The notes under the pieces are model-generated. The model searched no databases, had not been told where the DNA came from, and saw nothing but the letters and a program-made list of their open reading frames with translations. The position numbers and the translations under genes are program-made. Shown piece by piece: positions 17,765 to 27,335 of a stretch of 64,000 nucleotides of DNA. The DNA is from Candidatus Nitrospira kreftii. GTDB taxonomy: Bacteria > Nitrospirota > Nitrospiria > Nitrospirales > Nitrospiraceae. Where the stretch lies: the NCBI GenBank assembly GCA_014058405.1, contig CP047423.1:434001-498000 (forward strand), in the 5' to 3' direction. The stretch's first letter is position 1, and each line of letters opens with the position of its first letter.

Positions 17765-18072
17765 ATGGACCTCCGTGAACGTGGTTGGAATTTGCGCCCC
17801 CGTTTGACTATCCGGGGGCTGGGCTGCCCGTCGCGCCGTCGGCTGGCGCCGCCGGTCGCGCGGCGTCCACGTCCCCCGGCAGTGTCGACGGTGACCATCT
17901 GTCCATCCCCGTTCCGTTGGATCGCGGCCCGCACCTGGTCGAGATCGAAACGGACCATGCGACCGATGCGGATCACCGGCAGGTGGCCCTTCCAGTAGGC
18001 GCGACGGACGGACACCACACTGACCTTCAAAACGGCGGTAAGTTCCGGGACGGTCAACCAGGTGCTCTTCAT
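17761..18072 (-). CDS. Excisionase-like helix-turn-helix protein
   Basis: The start at 18072 (MKSTWLTVPEL) has a Shine-Dalgarno-like AAGGAAGGGT directly upstream; a longer frame from 18126 is less likely. The first 60 residues form an excisionase-type HTH (WLTVPELTAVLKVSVVSVR then LPVIRIGRMVRFDLDQV). The tail is very basic and Arg/Gly-rich and may bind DNA nonspecifically. It overlaps the rep start by 4 bases. It probably regulates rep or excision, and the iteron-like repeats just upstream are plausible binding sites. Confidence 0.75.
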   Translation of the reverse strand: MKSTWLTVPELTAVLKVSVVSVRRAYWKGHLPVIRIGRMVRFDLDQVRAAIQRNGDGQMVTVDTAGGRGRRATGGASRRRDGQPSPRIVKRGRKFQPRSRRSI

Positions 18073-18150
18073 ACCCTTCCTTTCATGTCGCGCTGTGGCA
18101 GGAGCGGACCTTACGCGGGAACTCACGCCGGTGGAAGTAGTCCTGTTGTG

Positions 18151-18187
18151 GTCAGGAAGGGTCAGGAATGGTCAGGAGGAGTCAGGA
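18151..18187. repeat. Four direct repeats with exact 10-bp period (iteron-like)
   Basis: The heptamer GTCAGGA occurs at 18151, 18161, 18171 and 18181, exactly one helical turn apart, with variable 3-base spacers. The row lies about 80 bases upstream of the HTH-rep operon. It is a likely binding array for the Rep or HTH protein (origin or operator). Confidence 0.7.
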
Positions 18188-18837
18188 GTTCTGAGGGTGA
18201 GGTGGTGGCGGTGGAGCAGTTCGTGATGATTCCTTCAGCTTGAGTGGTTCAGATGACGAGAGACCAGTAATCGCGTCGCCTTTCTAGACGCAATGATGCG
18301 CAGATGGTGAATTGTAGGTATTTACGAGTTGGGTCACGCGAACGAGAACGACTCAGGAAGAAACGATACGAACGGACAGGACATTTCGAAGTTGCATGAA
18401 AAAATATTTTGGCTCTGGGCCGAATAGCTCTAGGAACTGTTGAATAAAGCGAAGGGGGGTTTTTCGTGCGACGATGGTGAACAACAGTTTATCAAGACCC
18501 TCGAGGCCGCCATCTCTTTGAGGCGTTCTCTGTGGAGTGCGCGTGCGCGCCTCTCTATGGGGTGGGGCTCTCTCTTGAGAGGGGCACGTATGACGTGGGA
18601 CTAGAGCTTACCTCTATAAGGCGACGCTCTGGCAGAATCTGAACGAGAAATGACCGTTCTTCGCGACGACCTTCGTAGGATCCTTTAACGATCAGCCTGG
18701 TGCCTGGCGCAACGGCACCTCATTCGGTTTCAATGACCTGGAGGCGCTCATGCACGTCGTCTTCGAGGCAGGAGTGGATCACGCTCAGAGGCTGAAGCGA
18801 GCTCCCTAAGGACCATCTGGCTGAATATCCATTGGCC
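18188..18837. other. Gene-free stretch within the element
   Basis: No convincing gene is seen on either strand. It joins the replication backbone (left) to the cargo (right). One part (about 18400-18440) is AT-rich compared with its surroundings. No clear repeat or terminator was found. Confidence 0.5.
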
Positions 18838-20943
18838 TTACTCATCGTCGTCGTCTCCCTCGGTGCCATTGCCGCGGTTTCCTCTCTCTCCTCTGTTATT
18901 ACCGTTTCCCCTGTTGCCTCCATTAGTGGCCTCGTCTCCATTCATTGCACGAGTGATAGTGATGGAGTACGTCTTCGAACTGCCATTTGGAGCGGTCACC
19001 GTGATCGAGGCAGCCGTGCTGGTTCCGGCTCCGTTGAGCGGAATGGTCGCGTCTCCTGTCGGAACTCCCGTCCCGGCGCTCACTGAACCGGAGATCACGG
19101 CATTCGCGTCCGCCTTTGTCGCCGACACGTGTATGCTCATGACCTCGCTGGCGACACCTGTTGTATAGTCCTCTGTGTCCGCCGCAAAGGCAGGCGTGAG
19201 TGACCCTGGCGAGACCGTCAGGGCTGACAGGTGGGTATTGCTCGAAGAGGCTGCTCGGTGCATGGTGAGACGGTACGTCTTGGAGCTGCCGTTCGGCGCG
19301 GTGACAGTCATCAACACCACCGTCGCGGTCCCTTCCCCGCCGAGTGGTATGGTCGCTTGGCCGGTGGCCGTTCCTGCTCCGGCTGTCACATCCTCAGACA
19401 GCACGGCAGTGGTATCGGCTTTGGTGGCCGAGACCGTGACGCCGGTGACGGCGCTCGCCACATTCACCGTATAGCTCAGCGTACTTGGTGCAAATGCAGG
19501 AGCCAAGCGGCCTGGAGACACGCTCAGAGCCGACAGATGGTTGTCCCCACCCAGGGCGGCGCGATCGACTTCCACCGTATAGGTCTTCTGCGTTCCGTTC
19601 AGTGCCGTCACCACCAGAGTAATCAGGGTGCGTAGCCCTGCTGCACGCAAGGTCATGGGACGAGCCTGTCCAGAGTTGGTGGGTGTCCCGTTCACTGTCA
19701 ACGTGGCCGTAGAGTCGTGCAGTGTCGGCGTCACGGTGACGGTCGTGACACTGGTCGCCACACTCACCGCATAGTCCTCGGTCTCGGAATTGAAGGCAGG
19801 CGACAAGGGACCAGGCGACACCGTCAACCCGGAGAGGTTGTTGTTTCCAGCCAGGGCGGCGCGAATGACGTTCACAACATATGTTTTGGCAGGGCCGCTC
19901 TGAGGGTCCACGACGATCGTGATAAAGGTGTTCGATCCCGGTCCGTTCAATGTCACGCTGCGAGCCTGCCCTGAGGTCGTGCCTTGCCCACTGACGGTCA
20001 TGATTGAATCCGTATCTTGCAAAGTCGGCGTGATCGTGACGCTGGTCGTCCCGCTTTCCACATTAACGGTGTATCCGACGGTACCGGCGCTGAAAGCGGG
20101 GGTGAGGCGTCCGGGTGAGATAGTCAGGCTCTGCAAGTTGTTATTGTTGGAGACCCCGCGGCTCACCGTCACCAGGTAGGCTTTGTCATTGCCGTTCTGG
20201 GCCGTCACGAGGATGGTGATGGTCGTACTTTGTCCTGGGCCATTGAGGGTGATGGCACGAGCGTGACCGGAGATCGCGGCTTGCCCATTCACGGTCAGCG
20301 TCGCCGCAGGATCCGATAGCGCGGGCGTGACGGTCACGCTGGCGACGGTGTTGGCGACCATGGCGGTATAGACCAGGGTGTCCGCAGTGAATGCGGGGGC
20401 CAGGGTTCCGGATGACACCGTCAAGCTCTGCAAGGAATTCGTTCCAGCTACTCCTGCTCGGTCCAGACGGAGGGTGTAGGTTCTCGAACTCGTATTCGAT
20501 TCGGAAACCACGATCGTGACGATCGTCGTGGACCCTGCTGGCTCGAGGGTAATGGAACGGCTGGTCGTCGCCTGGCCGTTGATCGTCACGGTATCCCCTG
20601 ACACGGCCGCTTGAGCGTTGACGAGCACGCTCTCGACACTGCTGGTCAGATCGATACGGTATTGGGTGGTTCCGCCGCTAAAGGCTGGTTGGAGCGTTCC
20701 GGGTGTAATGGTCACGCTAGCCAGCTCCACCGCTGGGTTCACCGACGCGCTGTCACTACACCCATGGAGGCCCAGACCGGACATGACAAGAACCATCCCC
20801 AGATACGTTCCAGCAGCGGAGACACATCTATTGCGAGCCCAATACAGTGTGTCAAACTGATTTTGATCTGGAGCCGCACGTCGCTTGGGCCGCGGTGTGA
20901 AGCGTGGGAGAGAGTGTACGATGTGGGGGGAGGGAGGCTGCAT
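18838..20943 (-). CDS. Large lipoprotein with six cadherin-like beta-sandwich repeats
   Basis: This 701-residue protein has a hydrophobic segment ending in a lipobox-like LGLHGC near residue 62, so it is probably lipid-anchored. A start closer to that segment is possible. Six repeats of about 95 residues follow. Each begins L-x-x-L-[TS]-[VI]-[ST]-x-G-x-L-x-PAF and continues with a Y-x-V strand, an x-SVTVTPT strand and an NGxxKTYxVxVxRA end. This is the pattern of the 'cadherin-like beta sandwich' family (PF12733). The C-terminal tail is Asn/Gly/Arg-rich and ends in a run of acidic residues. It is probably a surface adhesion or matrix protein carried as cargo on the copper element; function is inference. 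Confidence 0.8.
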   Translation of the reverse strand: MQPPSPHIVHSLPRFTPRPKRRAAPDQNQFDTLYWARNRCVSAAGTYLGMVLVMSGLGLHGCSDSASVNPAVELASVTITPGTLQPAFSGGTTQYRIDLTSSVESVLVNAQAAVSGDTVTINGQATTSRSITLEPAGSTTIVTIVVSESNTSSRTYTLRLDRAGVAGTNSLQSLTVSSGTLAPAFTADTLVYTAMVANTVASVTVTPALSDPAATLTVNGQAAISGHARAITLNGPGQSTTITILVTAQNGNDKAYLVTVSRGVSNNNNLQSLTISPGRLTPAFSAGTVGYTVNVESGTTSVTITPTLQDTDSIMTVSGQGTTSGQARSVTLNGPGSNTFITIVVDPQSGPAKTYVVNVIRAALAGNNNLSGLTVSPGPLSPAFNSETEDYAVSVATSVTTVTVTPTLHDSTATLTVNGTPTNSGQARPMTLRAAGLRTLITLVVTALNGTQKTYTVEVDRAALGGDNHLSALSVSPGRLAPAFAPSTLSYTVNVASAVTGVTVSATKADTTAVLSEDVTAGAGTATGQATIPLGGEGTATVVLMTVTAPNGSSKTYRLTMHRAASSSNTHLSALTVSPGSLTPAFAADTEDYTTGVASEVMSIHVSATKADANAVISGSVSAGTGVPTGDATIPLNGAGTSTAASITVTAPNGSSKTYSITITRAMNGDEATNGGNRGNGNNRGERGNRGNGTEGDDDDE

Positions 20944-21529
20944 GTGATCCGCTCACGATCCTGGGGATGTCTCGAGCTCATTAATGATTGGTTTTAGTAT
21001 TTATCCACTACGATGCAGAAACTCTCCTGGCAGAAGCCCTAGTCTTAAGTCTAGGCCCTAGATATTGTGCAGGCTTCCAAGCCCTTGACCCCCGGTGATC
21101 TGAATAGGCGTAGCGATCGATTCGCGGAGCTGAAGGTCTTCCGATTCAATCTTGTTCATAAAAAACGACGTTTTGCGCACCTGCATCAGCGGATCGCTCT
21201 TCTGCCGACAAAGCGGGCGCATCTGAAGGATCTCATTCTTGCACTCTAATGGCTGGCCTGGGTACGACATATGGCTGGCACAACACATACAGAAAACGCC
21301 GATATGCCGATATTTGGTGAAGCCTTGATAGCGCCAATCCAGCAGAGGGTGGCCCCAGTATGAGGGAATCAGGAAACTGGTTCATGAGTGGGAAGGATCT
21401 TTGGCACGACCTAGGCAGAATGCCTAGCCTAACCTAGGGAAATGCCCAGCTACTGGCTTTGTGATCAGGGAGTAATGAGAGGACAAAGGAGAGAGGCCAC
21501 GAAGGAATCTGCGAGCTTAGGTGGTCACC
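20944..21529. other. Regulatory-looking intergenic region with CTAG-containing repeats
   Basis: No gene is supported. An exact inverted repeat of 7-bp arms with a 3-base centre (CTAGGCA/TGCCTAG) lies at 21411-21427, about 100 bases upstream of the MEDS-domain gene. More CCTAG-type words lie near 21040-21062 and 21433-21438. It could hold an operator for the divergent genes on each side. Confidence 0.4.
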
Positions 21530-22102
21530 ATGCCTGCCAGCGGTCTTCGCGGTATTCATGATATCCCGTTAGGGTCTCATATCTGCACATTTTACCGACA
21601 ACCCAAATATTTTCTCCGAATGAGCGCCTCCTTTCTCAAGGCAGGCTTGATCAACCATGAAGCATGCGTCTGGATTCTTCCGTCCCCGGTGACACTCGAA
21701 TCCGCTGTTCATGCGCTCTCCCAGCATGGTTTGGATGCTGCAGAACTGCAAGCCACGCAGCAGCTTCAAATCTTATTGGCACACGACTATTATTTTGCTT
21801 CAAGCCTCTTTGATGTCGATGCTGCCTTAAATCGGCTCGTGTCGCTATGTGTGATGGCCCGCCAACTGGGCTACAGGAGCGTCCGTGCCGCCGGCGGTCC
21901 CGGGCCGTTTCTCTCCGAGGGACGTCGCCGAGCCTTTATGCGCTATGAACAACATGCGACGGAGGTCATCGCCAGACATCCGGGGATCGGATTATGTTGC
22001 TATCCCTCCCCCCACTGTTTACCGGCCACCGAGATCTTCGACATTATGAGTACGCATCCGAAAGCGTTCCTGCGAACACACGACGGTTGGGCCACCGTCT
22101 AA
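21530..22102 (+). CDS. MEDS-domain sensor protein
   Basis: A 190-residue protein made of a single MEDS (methanogen/methylotroph DcmR sensory) domain. It begins with GIHDIPLGSHICTFYR and has LRMSASFLKAGLINHEACVWILP, followed by the conserved helical segment and a C-terminal TEIFDIMSTHP. The Cys/His residues in HICTFYR and CCYPSPHC are conserved in type and could bind a metal or ligand. No output domain is attached, so it would act through a partner. AGGTGG lies 5-6 bases before the ATG at 21530. A link to the nearby copper genes is inferred from position. Confidence 0.75.
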   Translation: MPASGLRGIHDIPLGSHICTFYRQPKYFLRMSASFLKAGLINHEACVWILPSPVTLESAVHALSQHGLDAAELQATQQLQILLAHDYYFASSLFDVDAALNRLVSLCVMARQLGYRSVRAAGGPGPFLSEGRRRAFMRYEQHATEVIARHPGIGLCCYPSPHCLPATEIFDIMSTHPKAFLRTHDGWATV

Positions 22103-22264
22103 GGGAGCGTGTGATTCAGGCCACTGTCCTGTGTGCAGGTCGCCATGGAGATGCAGTAGTGTGAAAATGCCCTCTATCGCAGGCAATACCCTCGATGGCG
22201 ATGACGGTTCTACCGCTAGTTTAATCTGAGGCGTCTTACTTTCTTGCACCTCCTCCGATAATGC

Positions 22265-22477
22265 TTATCGCCACGTAACTTCTTCCCAGAAGAGATGGAT
22301 AAAGGTTTCAAAAGGCGGAAAGTTGTGTGCATTTTGTGCTTTGGACCGCACCCAGAGATCAATCTCCATCCCGGCCGGATCTGTTGCGCCCCCTGGCAAC
22401 ACACGTTTCACCGGATAGCGGACCTCATGGGTCTTGGGATCACGCGAGCGCTCCATCACCATAAAAATGCGCGTCAT
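22265..22477 (-). CDS. Small hypothetical protein
   Basis: The frame starts MTRIFMVMERSRDPK and ends WEEVTWR (70 residues). AAGGAG lies only one base before this ATG, so translation may begin at one of the Met codons 5-8 codons later. The composition is protein-like (charged, aromatic-rich C-terminus) and unlike a shadow frame. No family is recognised. Confidence 0.4.
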   Translation of the reverse strand: MTRIFMVMERSRDPKTHEVRYPVKRVLPGGATDPAGMEIDLWVRSKAQNAHNFPPFETFIHLFWEEVTWR

Positions 22478-22734
22478 ACTCCTTATAGAGTACCTGGTCC
22501 TCTTTATATATCGTCGCGGTGCCCTAGCCACCGAGATACAGCCATGTTTTGGGATACAGAGGATCGCCGTTGTTGAAGTCGCTAGATGGTCTCTCGGATG
22601 ACAGGATGCTACGAGCCATACTGCACTGTATCAACCGCTGAAGCGAGGTATAACCAAGCAGCCATCAGGCATGCACGTTGGGACGGATTTGAGGGAGGCG
22701 TTGACTCGATTCATACCCGTTGGTAGCATTGAGC

Positions 22735-23064
22735 ATGCGCCGAATGGCCACACTCCTCGTTTTCTTGCTGCTCATTCTCACCTTCAACGCCTACGCCTGC
22801 GTCCTGCCTTTACCGACCGTCACCAAGGCGGATTGTTCCTCGGACACGGACGACCAAGCACGGCAGACATGCGATGCGTTTCTTGAAATAGGGCCTCACT
22901 CACAGCTTTGGTCCAACCATGCCGTGAGCTTGCTCGGCCTTGAATGCGCAGTGCCGATTGAATCGTCTGCAACCTTCGTGTCCAGTTTCAAAGCGACACC
23001 AGCTCCTGGCAGTGCCGATACGCCAATTCATCTCTCCATCCCAAATACTGTTCTGAGGATTTGA
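22735..23064 (+). CDS. Small secreted Cys-containing protein, unknown function
   Basis: The N-terminus MRRMATLLVFLLLILTFNAYA is a clear signal peptide. The mature part of about 90 residues has four cysteines (ACVLP, ADCSS, QTCDAF, LECAV) that could form disulfides or bind metal. It sits 69 bases before the Tat-exported copper-binding protein and in the same direction, so it may belong to the copper response. No family is recognised. The start at 22735 puts positive charge before the hydrophobic core. Confidence 0.55.
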   Translation: MRRMATLLVFLLLILTFNAYACVLPLPTVTKADCSSDTDDQARQTCDAFLEIGPHSQLWSNHAVSLLGLECAVPIESSATFVSSFKATPAPGSADTPIHLSIPNTVLRI

Positions 23065-23133
23065 TACCCTCCTCTTGGTTTCTGTGTGCCAACAGACAGA
23101 GTACGCGAACAGCACGCCACGAAAGGGGGAGTT

Positions 23134-23634
23134 ATGTCCTTGATCAACGCTATAAGCAGAAGAAGACTTCTATCTACCGGTGCATCTCTAGTCGCTGCCG
23201 GTGCGTCGTTCATGATCGTGCCGAAAGGGTATGCCACCTCTGGTGGCAAGTCCGATGCGCCCGCGCCCTTGGTTCAAGGAGGGCATCACATGAACGGCGC
23301 GATGGACCAATGCATTCAGCTCTGCCGAGACTGTCATGCGATGTGCATGCAAACAATCGCGCATTGTCTGAAATTAGGGGGGCGCCATGCTGCCCCCGAT
23401 CACATTCGCCTCTTGATGGACTGTGCACAGATGTGCACGACCACGGTTGACTACATGCTTCGTGAGTCTTCGTTTCACGATCGGGTCTGCCGCCTCTGTT
23501 CCGACCTGTGTACGCAGTGTGGGCAGAATTGCAAGAAGGTGGCAGGAGACGATCAGCTGATAAACCGGTGCATCGAGGTCTGTCGACAGTGTGCGGAATC
23601 TTGTGAGCGGATGGCATCCGAAGTGGCAGCCTAG
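23134..23634 (+). CDS. Tat-exported four-helix bundle copper-storage-like protein (Csp/DUF326 type)
   Basis: The start at 23134 has AGGGGGAG upstream and gives a twin-arginine signal (ISRRRLLSTGASLVAAG). The mature part is helical with cysteines in CxxxC and CxxC-type spacing (MDQCIQLCRDCHAMCM, MDCAQMCTT, VCRLCSDLCTQCGQNC, CIEVCRQCAESC) plus Met and His. This matches the Csp1-like copper storage proteins, which line a four-helix bundle with Cys to hold many Cu(I) ions. It would act in the periplasm as a copper sponge beside the ATPase and oxidase encoded downstream. Confidence 0.85.
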   Translation: MSLINAISRRRLLSTGASLVAAGASFMIVPKGYATSGGKSDAPAPLVQGGHHMNGAMDQCIQLCRDCHAMCMQTIAHCLKLGGRHAAPDHIRLLMDCAQMCTTTVDYMLRESSFHDRVCRLCSDLCTQCGQNCKKVAGDDQLINRCIEVCRQCAESCERMASEVAA

Positions 23635-23957
23635 CCACCCAACGGTCATGTCGCTCCTGCCGAGTCTGCGCGGGCTGTGGCTGGATCACAGTCTGCGCGG
23701 ACTCAGTCTATCTTGCATCAGAGTAGCGACTTGCTGCTGCCAGTTGAGTGCGAAAGCACCCTGACATATCTTGATCCGCGTGTGCGATCCCTGAAGAGAA
23801 ACAGGGAGACCATGTGAAACACCGAACATTGTAGTATTAGCACTTAAGCTATTCGTAAAATACAGGCGTGTGACAACATGCAGGGAACATGTACCAAGCC
23901 AGTCGGGCTTTTGGCAGGCGGCCCCGCGTGCCGCTTTTCGTCGGTACCGGACAGTCG
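23635..23957. other. Intergenic region between convergent genes
   Basis: No supported gene. A TTG-initiated frame on the minus strand overlaps the end of the sigma gene but has no family features or ribosome site, so it is left out. Confidence 0.4.
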
Positions 23958-24545
23958 TCAACGGGTTGAGCAGGTACAGTTAAGACAGCCGTGTTTCGTA
24001 CAGACTCCACACGTTGCTTCAAGGGACATGCGGAGTGCTTGTCGTGCTCGATGGAGTCGTACCGTGGCATTGTTTTGGGAGATATGGAGAGCCTTGGCGA
24101 CCATTGCCGGCGCTTCACCGTGTAGATCAATACGTCGAATGAGTTCTGCATAGTTGGGACGTAGGGCGGCTATTACTTCTTCTATGCAGTGGCAAATCGT
24201 ACCCTTGATCTCGTCTAGGGACGGTACTGCTTGTAGCTGGAGTACTTGAGCATCCTTTTCGAAGGCGTCATGCTGTCCCCGCTGAGCCGCTTTGGCACGG
24301 TAGTAATCAATCACTGCATTTCGGAGGACACGATAGAACCAGGGCACGACGCTCTCCTCCCTTTTGATGGTATGTTGATGCTCGATTGCGCGTACCAGGC
24401 ATTGCTGGAACACGTCGTCCGCGATTGTCCGGTCGCCCAATTGTCTCCCTAAGAAAGCACGGAAGGCCGGTTCGTTCTCGAGAATACGTGCGAGATTGCC
24501 CACGCCCGAGTTGGCCTGACCAGATTCTTTATTTGGTTCAGTCAT
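23958..24545 (-). CDS. ECF sigma factor with Cys-rich C-terminal tail (CorE-like, probably copper-responsive)
   Basis: Sigma region 2 is seen in FLGRQLGDRTIADDVFQQCLVRAIE and VVPWFYRVLRNAVIDYYRAK (each quoted in part). Region 4 is in LRPNYAELIRRIDLHGE and ALHISQNNATVRLHRARQAL. The protein ends in a short Cys-rich tail with CGVC and CLNCTC, plus Cys-His in the linker (CHC). CorE-type (ECF44) sigma factors use such a C-terminal Cys-rich domain to sense copper directly, without an anti-sigma factor. No anti-sigma gene is visible here, which fits. It is divergent from the copper ATPase gene, which it may activate. Confidence 0.82.
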   Translation of the reverse strand: MTEPNKESGQANSGVGNLARILENEPAFRAFLGRQLGDRTIADDVFQQCLVRAIEHQHTIKREESVVPWFYRVLRNAVIDYYRAKAAQRGQHDAFEKDAQVLQLQAVPSLDEIKGTICHCIEEVIAALRPNYAELIRRIDLHGEAPAMVAKALHISQNNATVRLHRARQALRMSLEATCGVCTKHGCLNCTCSTR

Positions 24546-24837
24546 CTTGACCCCTCACGGTGAATCGCTGAAGCCCATTGTATACGGTCCTGCTCTCCCA
24601 AGGTGAAGCTTCCTTCCTTCATCCCTTAAATGTCACTGAGTTCTAAGTCTTTTCTTGCCGGTGGGTAGCTATCTGTAATGTTACAGCACTCCGCCCGTCT
24701 GCAGGTATGAAAAGAGTCTCAGGGACCTTGCTAGGAGACTAATTCACTGTGCCAAACATAAAATGATGGAGGGTACTATGACAGCAGGTAGAACGAACGG
24801 GTGCTGTTCATCCAAACGTTCTGGAGGAGGTGAGCAT
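24546..24837. promoter_or_regulatory. Divergent control region of the copper genes
   Basis: This region separates the Cys-rich sigma gene from the copper ATPase. It holds an inverted repeat CTGTAA/TTACAG with a 2-base centre at 24673-24686, a candidate operator. An in-frame upstream extension of the ATPase from 24763 also lies here. Confidence 0.45.
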
Positions 24838-27300
24838 ATGGCTCGAGGTACAACCGTACTGCCGACGCTGGAGCTCGCAGGGGACGGACTGGCCATTGAT
24901 CCCGTCTGCGGCATGTCCGTCAATCCTCGTGATGCGGCGGCGAAAGCCGAATACCACGGACAGACATATTATTTTTGTAATCCGTCCTGCCACAAGAGGT
25001 TCGTCTCCGATCCTGCTCGCTACCTCTCAGGGAGCAAGCGGGAGCCCCATGGTCACCCCGCGCAACATGGCGAGGATGTTGACTATACCTGCCCTATGGA
25101 TCCCGAAGTCCGCCAAAAGGGACCAGGGACCTGCCCAAAGTGCGGGATGGCGTTGGAGCCGGCCGAGGTGACGGCTCCAGCGACCCGGACGGAATACACG
25201 TGTCCCATGCATCCCGAAATCGTCCAATCGAAGCCGGGCAATTGCCCCATCTGCGGGATGGCCCTGGAGCCTCGAACCGTAACAGGAGCGGAAGTCAATC
25301 CGGAGCTGGTGGATATGGCACGCCGGTTTTGGCACAGCGTGATTCTGGGCTCTCCCATTCTGGCGCTCATGATCTCGGAGATGCTGCCAGGCCGACCGTT
25401 GCAGCAACTCGGTTCGGGTCGCACACTGATCTGGTTGCAATTCGCGCTGGCCACACCGGTGGTGCTCTGGGCCGGCTGGCCTCTCTTCCAACGAGCCTGG
25501 GCGTCGATCGTCAACCGCCATCTCAACATGTTTACTCTCATCGGTTTGGGCACCGGTGCCGCGTATCTGTACAGCGTGGCCGTGACGCTCGTTCCTTGGC
25601 TGTTCCCGGATTCGTTCCGCGACCACAGCGGCGAGCTGGCCGTCTACTTTGAACCGGCCGTGGCCATCGTCGCCTTGGTGCTGTTGGGACAGGTGCTGGA
25701 GCTGCGGGCGCGCAGCCGCACGAGCAGCGCCTTGAAATCCCTGTTGAGCCTCGCCCCGAGAAGCGCGCGTGTCGTCCGTGCGGACGGCCGTGAAGAAGAT
25801 GTCCCGTTGGACCAGGTGCAGGTCGGCGATCATCTGCGCGTCCGTCCTGGCGAGAAAATCCCGGTGGACGGCGTGGTGTTGGAGGGAGGCAGCTCAGTCG
25901 ATGAATCGATGGTGACCGGAGAGCCCATTCCAATGGAAAAGCACGCTGGTCAGACAGTGGTGGGGGCCACGGTCAATGGCACCGGCAGCTTCGTAATGCA
26001 GGCACAGCGGGTTGGCCGCGAAACCCTGCTCTCGCAGATCGTGCGCATGGTCAGTGAGGCGCAGCGAACCCGTGCGCCCATTCAACGGCTGGCAGACCTC
26101 GTCGCCGCGTATTTCGTCCCCATTGTCATCTTCGTGGCGGTGGCCACCTTCGTGGTCTGGGCCCTGTACGGTCCGGAACCCCGCATGGCCTATGCGCTAC
26201 TCAATGCCGTGGCGGTCTTGATCATTGCCTGCCCTTGCGCCTTAGGGCTGGCGACACCCATGTCGGTCATGGTCGGGACTGGGCGTGGGGCGACGGCGGG
26301 CGTGCTGATCCGCAATGCCGAGGCCCTGGAGACGTTGGCCAAGGTCAATGTGTTGGTCGTCGATAAGACGGGCACGCTGACGGAAGGCAAGCCTCGCCTC
26401 ATGACCGTCGCGCCGGCGCCCGGATACACCGATGCCGAGCTCCTCCGCCTCGCAGCTGGGGTAGAGCAGAGCAGTGAGCATCCTCTGGCGGCGGCCATCG
26501 TCCACGGGGCGCGAGACAGAGACATTGTGCCGCCAAAGGCACAGGACTTCCGCTCGGTCACCGGAAAAGGAGTTACGGGCACGGTCGATGGCCGGTCCGT
26601 CACCGTCGGGACGGTGTCATTCCTCAACGACATCTCCGTCGAGACGAAGCATCTGCTGGAGCAAGCCGAGCCCATCAGCTCGCAACGCCAAACGGTCATG
26701 TTCGTCGCGATTGACGGTACGCCGGCAGGATTGCTGGGGGTGGCCGATCCTATCAAGCCATCCACACCGGAAGCCATCGATCTGCTGCATCGGGAAGGGC
26801 TTCGGATCGTGATGCTGACCGGTGACAGCCGGACAACTGCGGAGGCCGTGGCTACCCAGCTTCACATCGATGAGGTGCAGGCCGAGGTGCTGCCAGCGCA
26901 GAAGACCGCCGTGATCAAACGCCTCCAGGCAGAGGGCTATGTGGTGGCCATGGCGGGCGATGGGATCAACGACGCCCCAGCGTTGGCGCAGGCCCACGTG
27001 GGAATCGCCATGGGAACGGGAACCGATGTGGCAATGGAAAGCGCCGGCGTAACGTTAATCAAAGGAGACCTTCGGGCCATCACGCGGGCGCGCCGATTGA
27101 GCCGCGGGACAATGCGCAATATCCGGCAGAATCTGTTTTTCGCATTCGTCTATAACATGCTGGGCGTTCCTATTGCGGCCGGGGTCCTGTATCCGTTCGT
27201 CGGGATTCTCCTCAGCCCAATGATCGCCAGTGCAGCCATGACCTTCAGCTCGGTGTCGGTTATCGGCAACGCGCTACGACTGAGGAATCTGCAACTATAA
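24838..27300 (+). CDS. Copper-translocating P1B-type ATPase with YHS and two HMBD domains
   Basis: The start at 24838 has GGAGG 7 bases upstream; ATGs at 24763 and 24778 would add a Cys-containing N-terminus. The N-terminal YHS domain has DPVCGMSVN and [12 protein letters not shown]. Two heavy-metal-binding domains follow, each with YTCPM[DH]PE and CPxCGMALEP. The transporter core has the CPC motif in [12 protein letters not shown], the TGEP actuator loop, DKTGTLT (phosphorylated Asp), the HP motif SEHPLA and [10 protein letters not shown]. It exports copper from the cytoplasm at the cost of ATP. It is followed by the multicopper oxidase gene after 35 bases, so the copper genes form one operon. 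Confidence 0.95.
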   Translation: MARGTTVLPTLELAGDGLAIDPVCGMSVNPRDAAAKAEYHGQTYYFCNPSCHKRFVSDPARYLSGSKREPHGHPAQHGEDVDYTCPMDPEVRQKGPGTCPKCGMALEPAEVTAPATRTEYTCPMHPEIVQSKPGNCPICGMALEPRTVTGAEVNPELVDMARRFWHSVILGSPILALMISEMLPGRPLQQLGSGRTLIWLQFALATPVVLWAGWPLFQRAWASIVNRHLNMFTLIGLGTGAAYLYSVAVTLVPWLFPDSFRDHSGELAVYFEPAVAIVALVLLGQVLELRARSRTSSALKSLLSLAPRSARVVRADGREEDVPLDQVQVGDHLRVRPGEKIPVDGVVLEGGSSVDESMVTGEPIPMEKHAGQTVVGATVNGTGSFVMQAQRVGRETLLSQIVRMVSEAQRTRAPIQRLADLVAAYFVPIVIFVAVATFVVWALYGPEPRMAYALLNAVAVLIIACPCALGLATPMSVMVGTGRGATAGVLIRNAEALETLAKVNVLVVDKTGTLTEGKPRLMTVAPAPGYTDAELLRLAAGVEQSSEHPLAAAIVHGARDRDIVPPKAQDFRSVTGKGVTGTVDGRSVTVGTVSFLNDISVETKHLLEQAEPISSQRQTVMFVAIDGTPAGLLGVADPIKPSTPEAIDLLHREGLRIVMLTGDSRTTAEAVATQLHIDEVQAEVLPAQKTAVIKRLQAEGYVVAMAGDGINDAPALAQAHVGIAMGTGTDVAMESAGVTLIKGDLRAITRARRLSRGTMRNIRQNLFFAFVYNMLGVPIAAGVLYPFVGILLSPMIASAAMTFSSVSVIGNALRLRNLQL

Positions 27301-27335
27301 CGAGGATAGTACGTCGCTCGATTAACGAGGATGTC

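Noticed and set aside
23686-23961. Minus-strand frame overlapping the end of the Cys-rich sigma gene, considered as an anti-sigma factor
   Set aside because: It starts with TTG, lacks a ribosome site, membrane segment or zinc motif, and its composition is unnatural.
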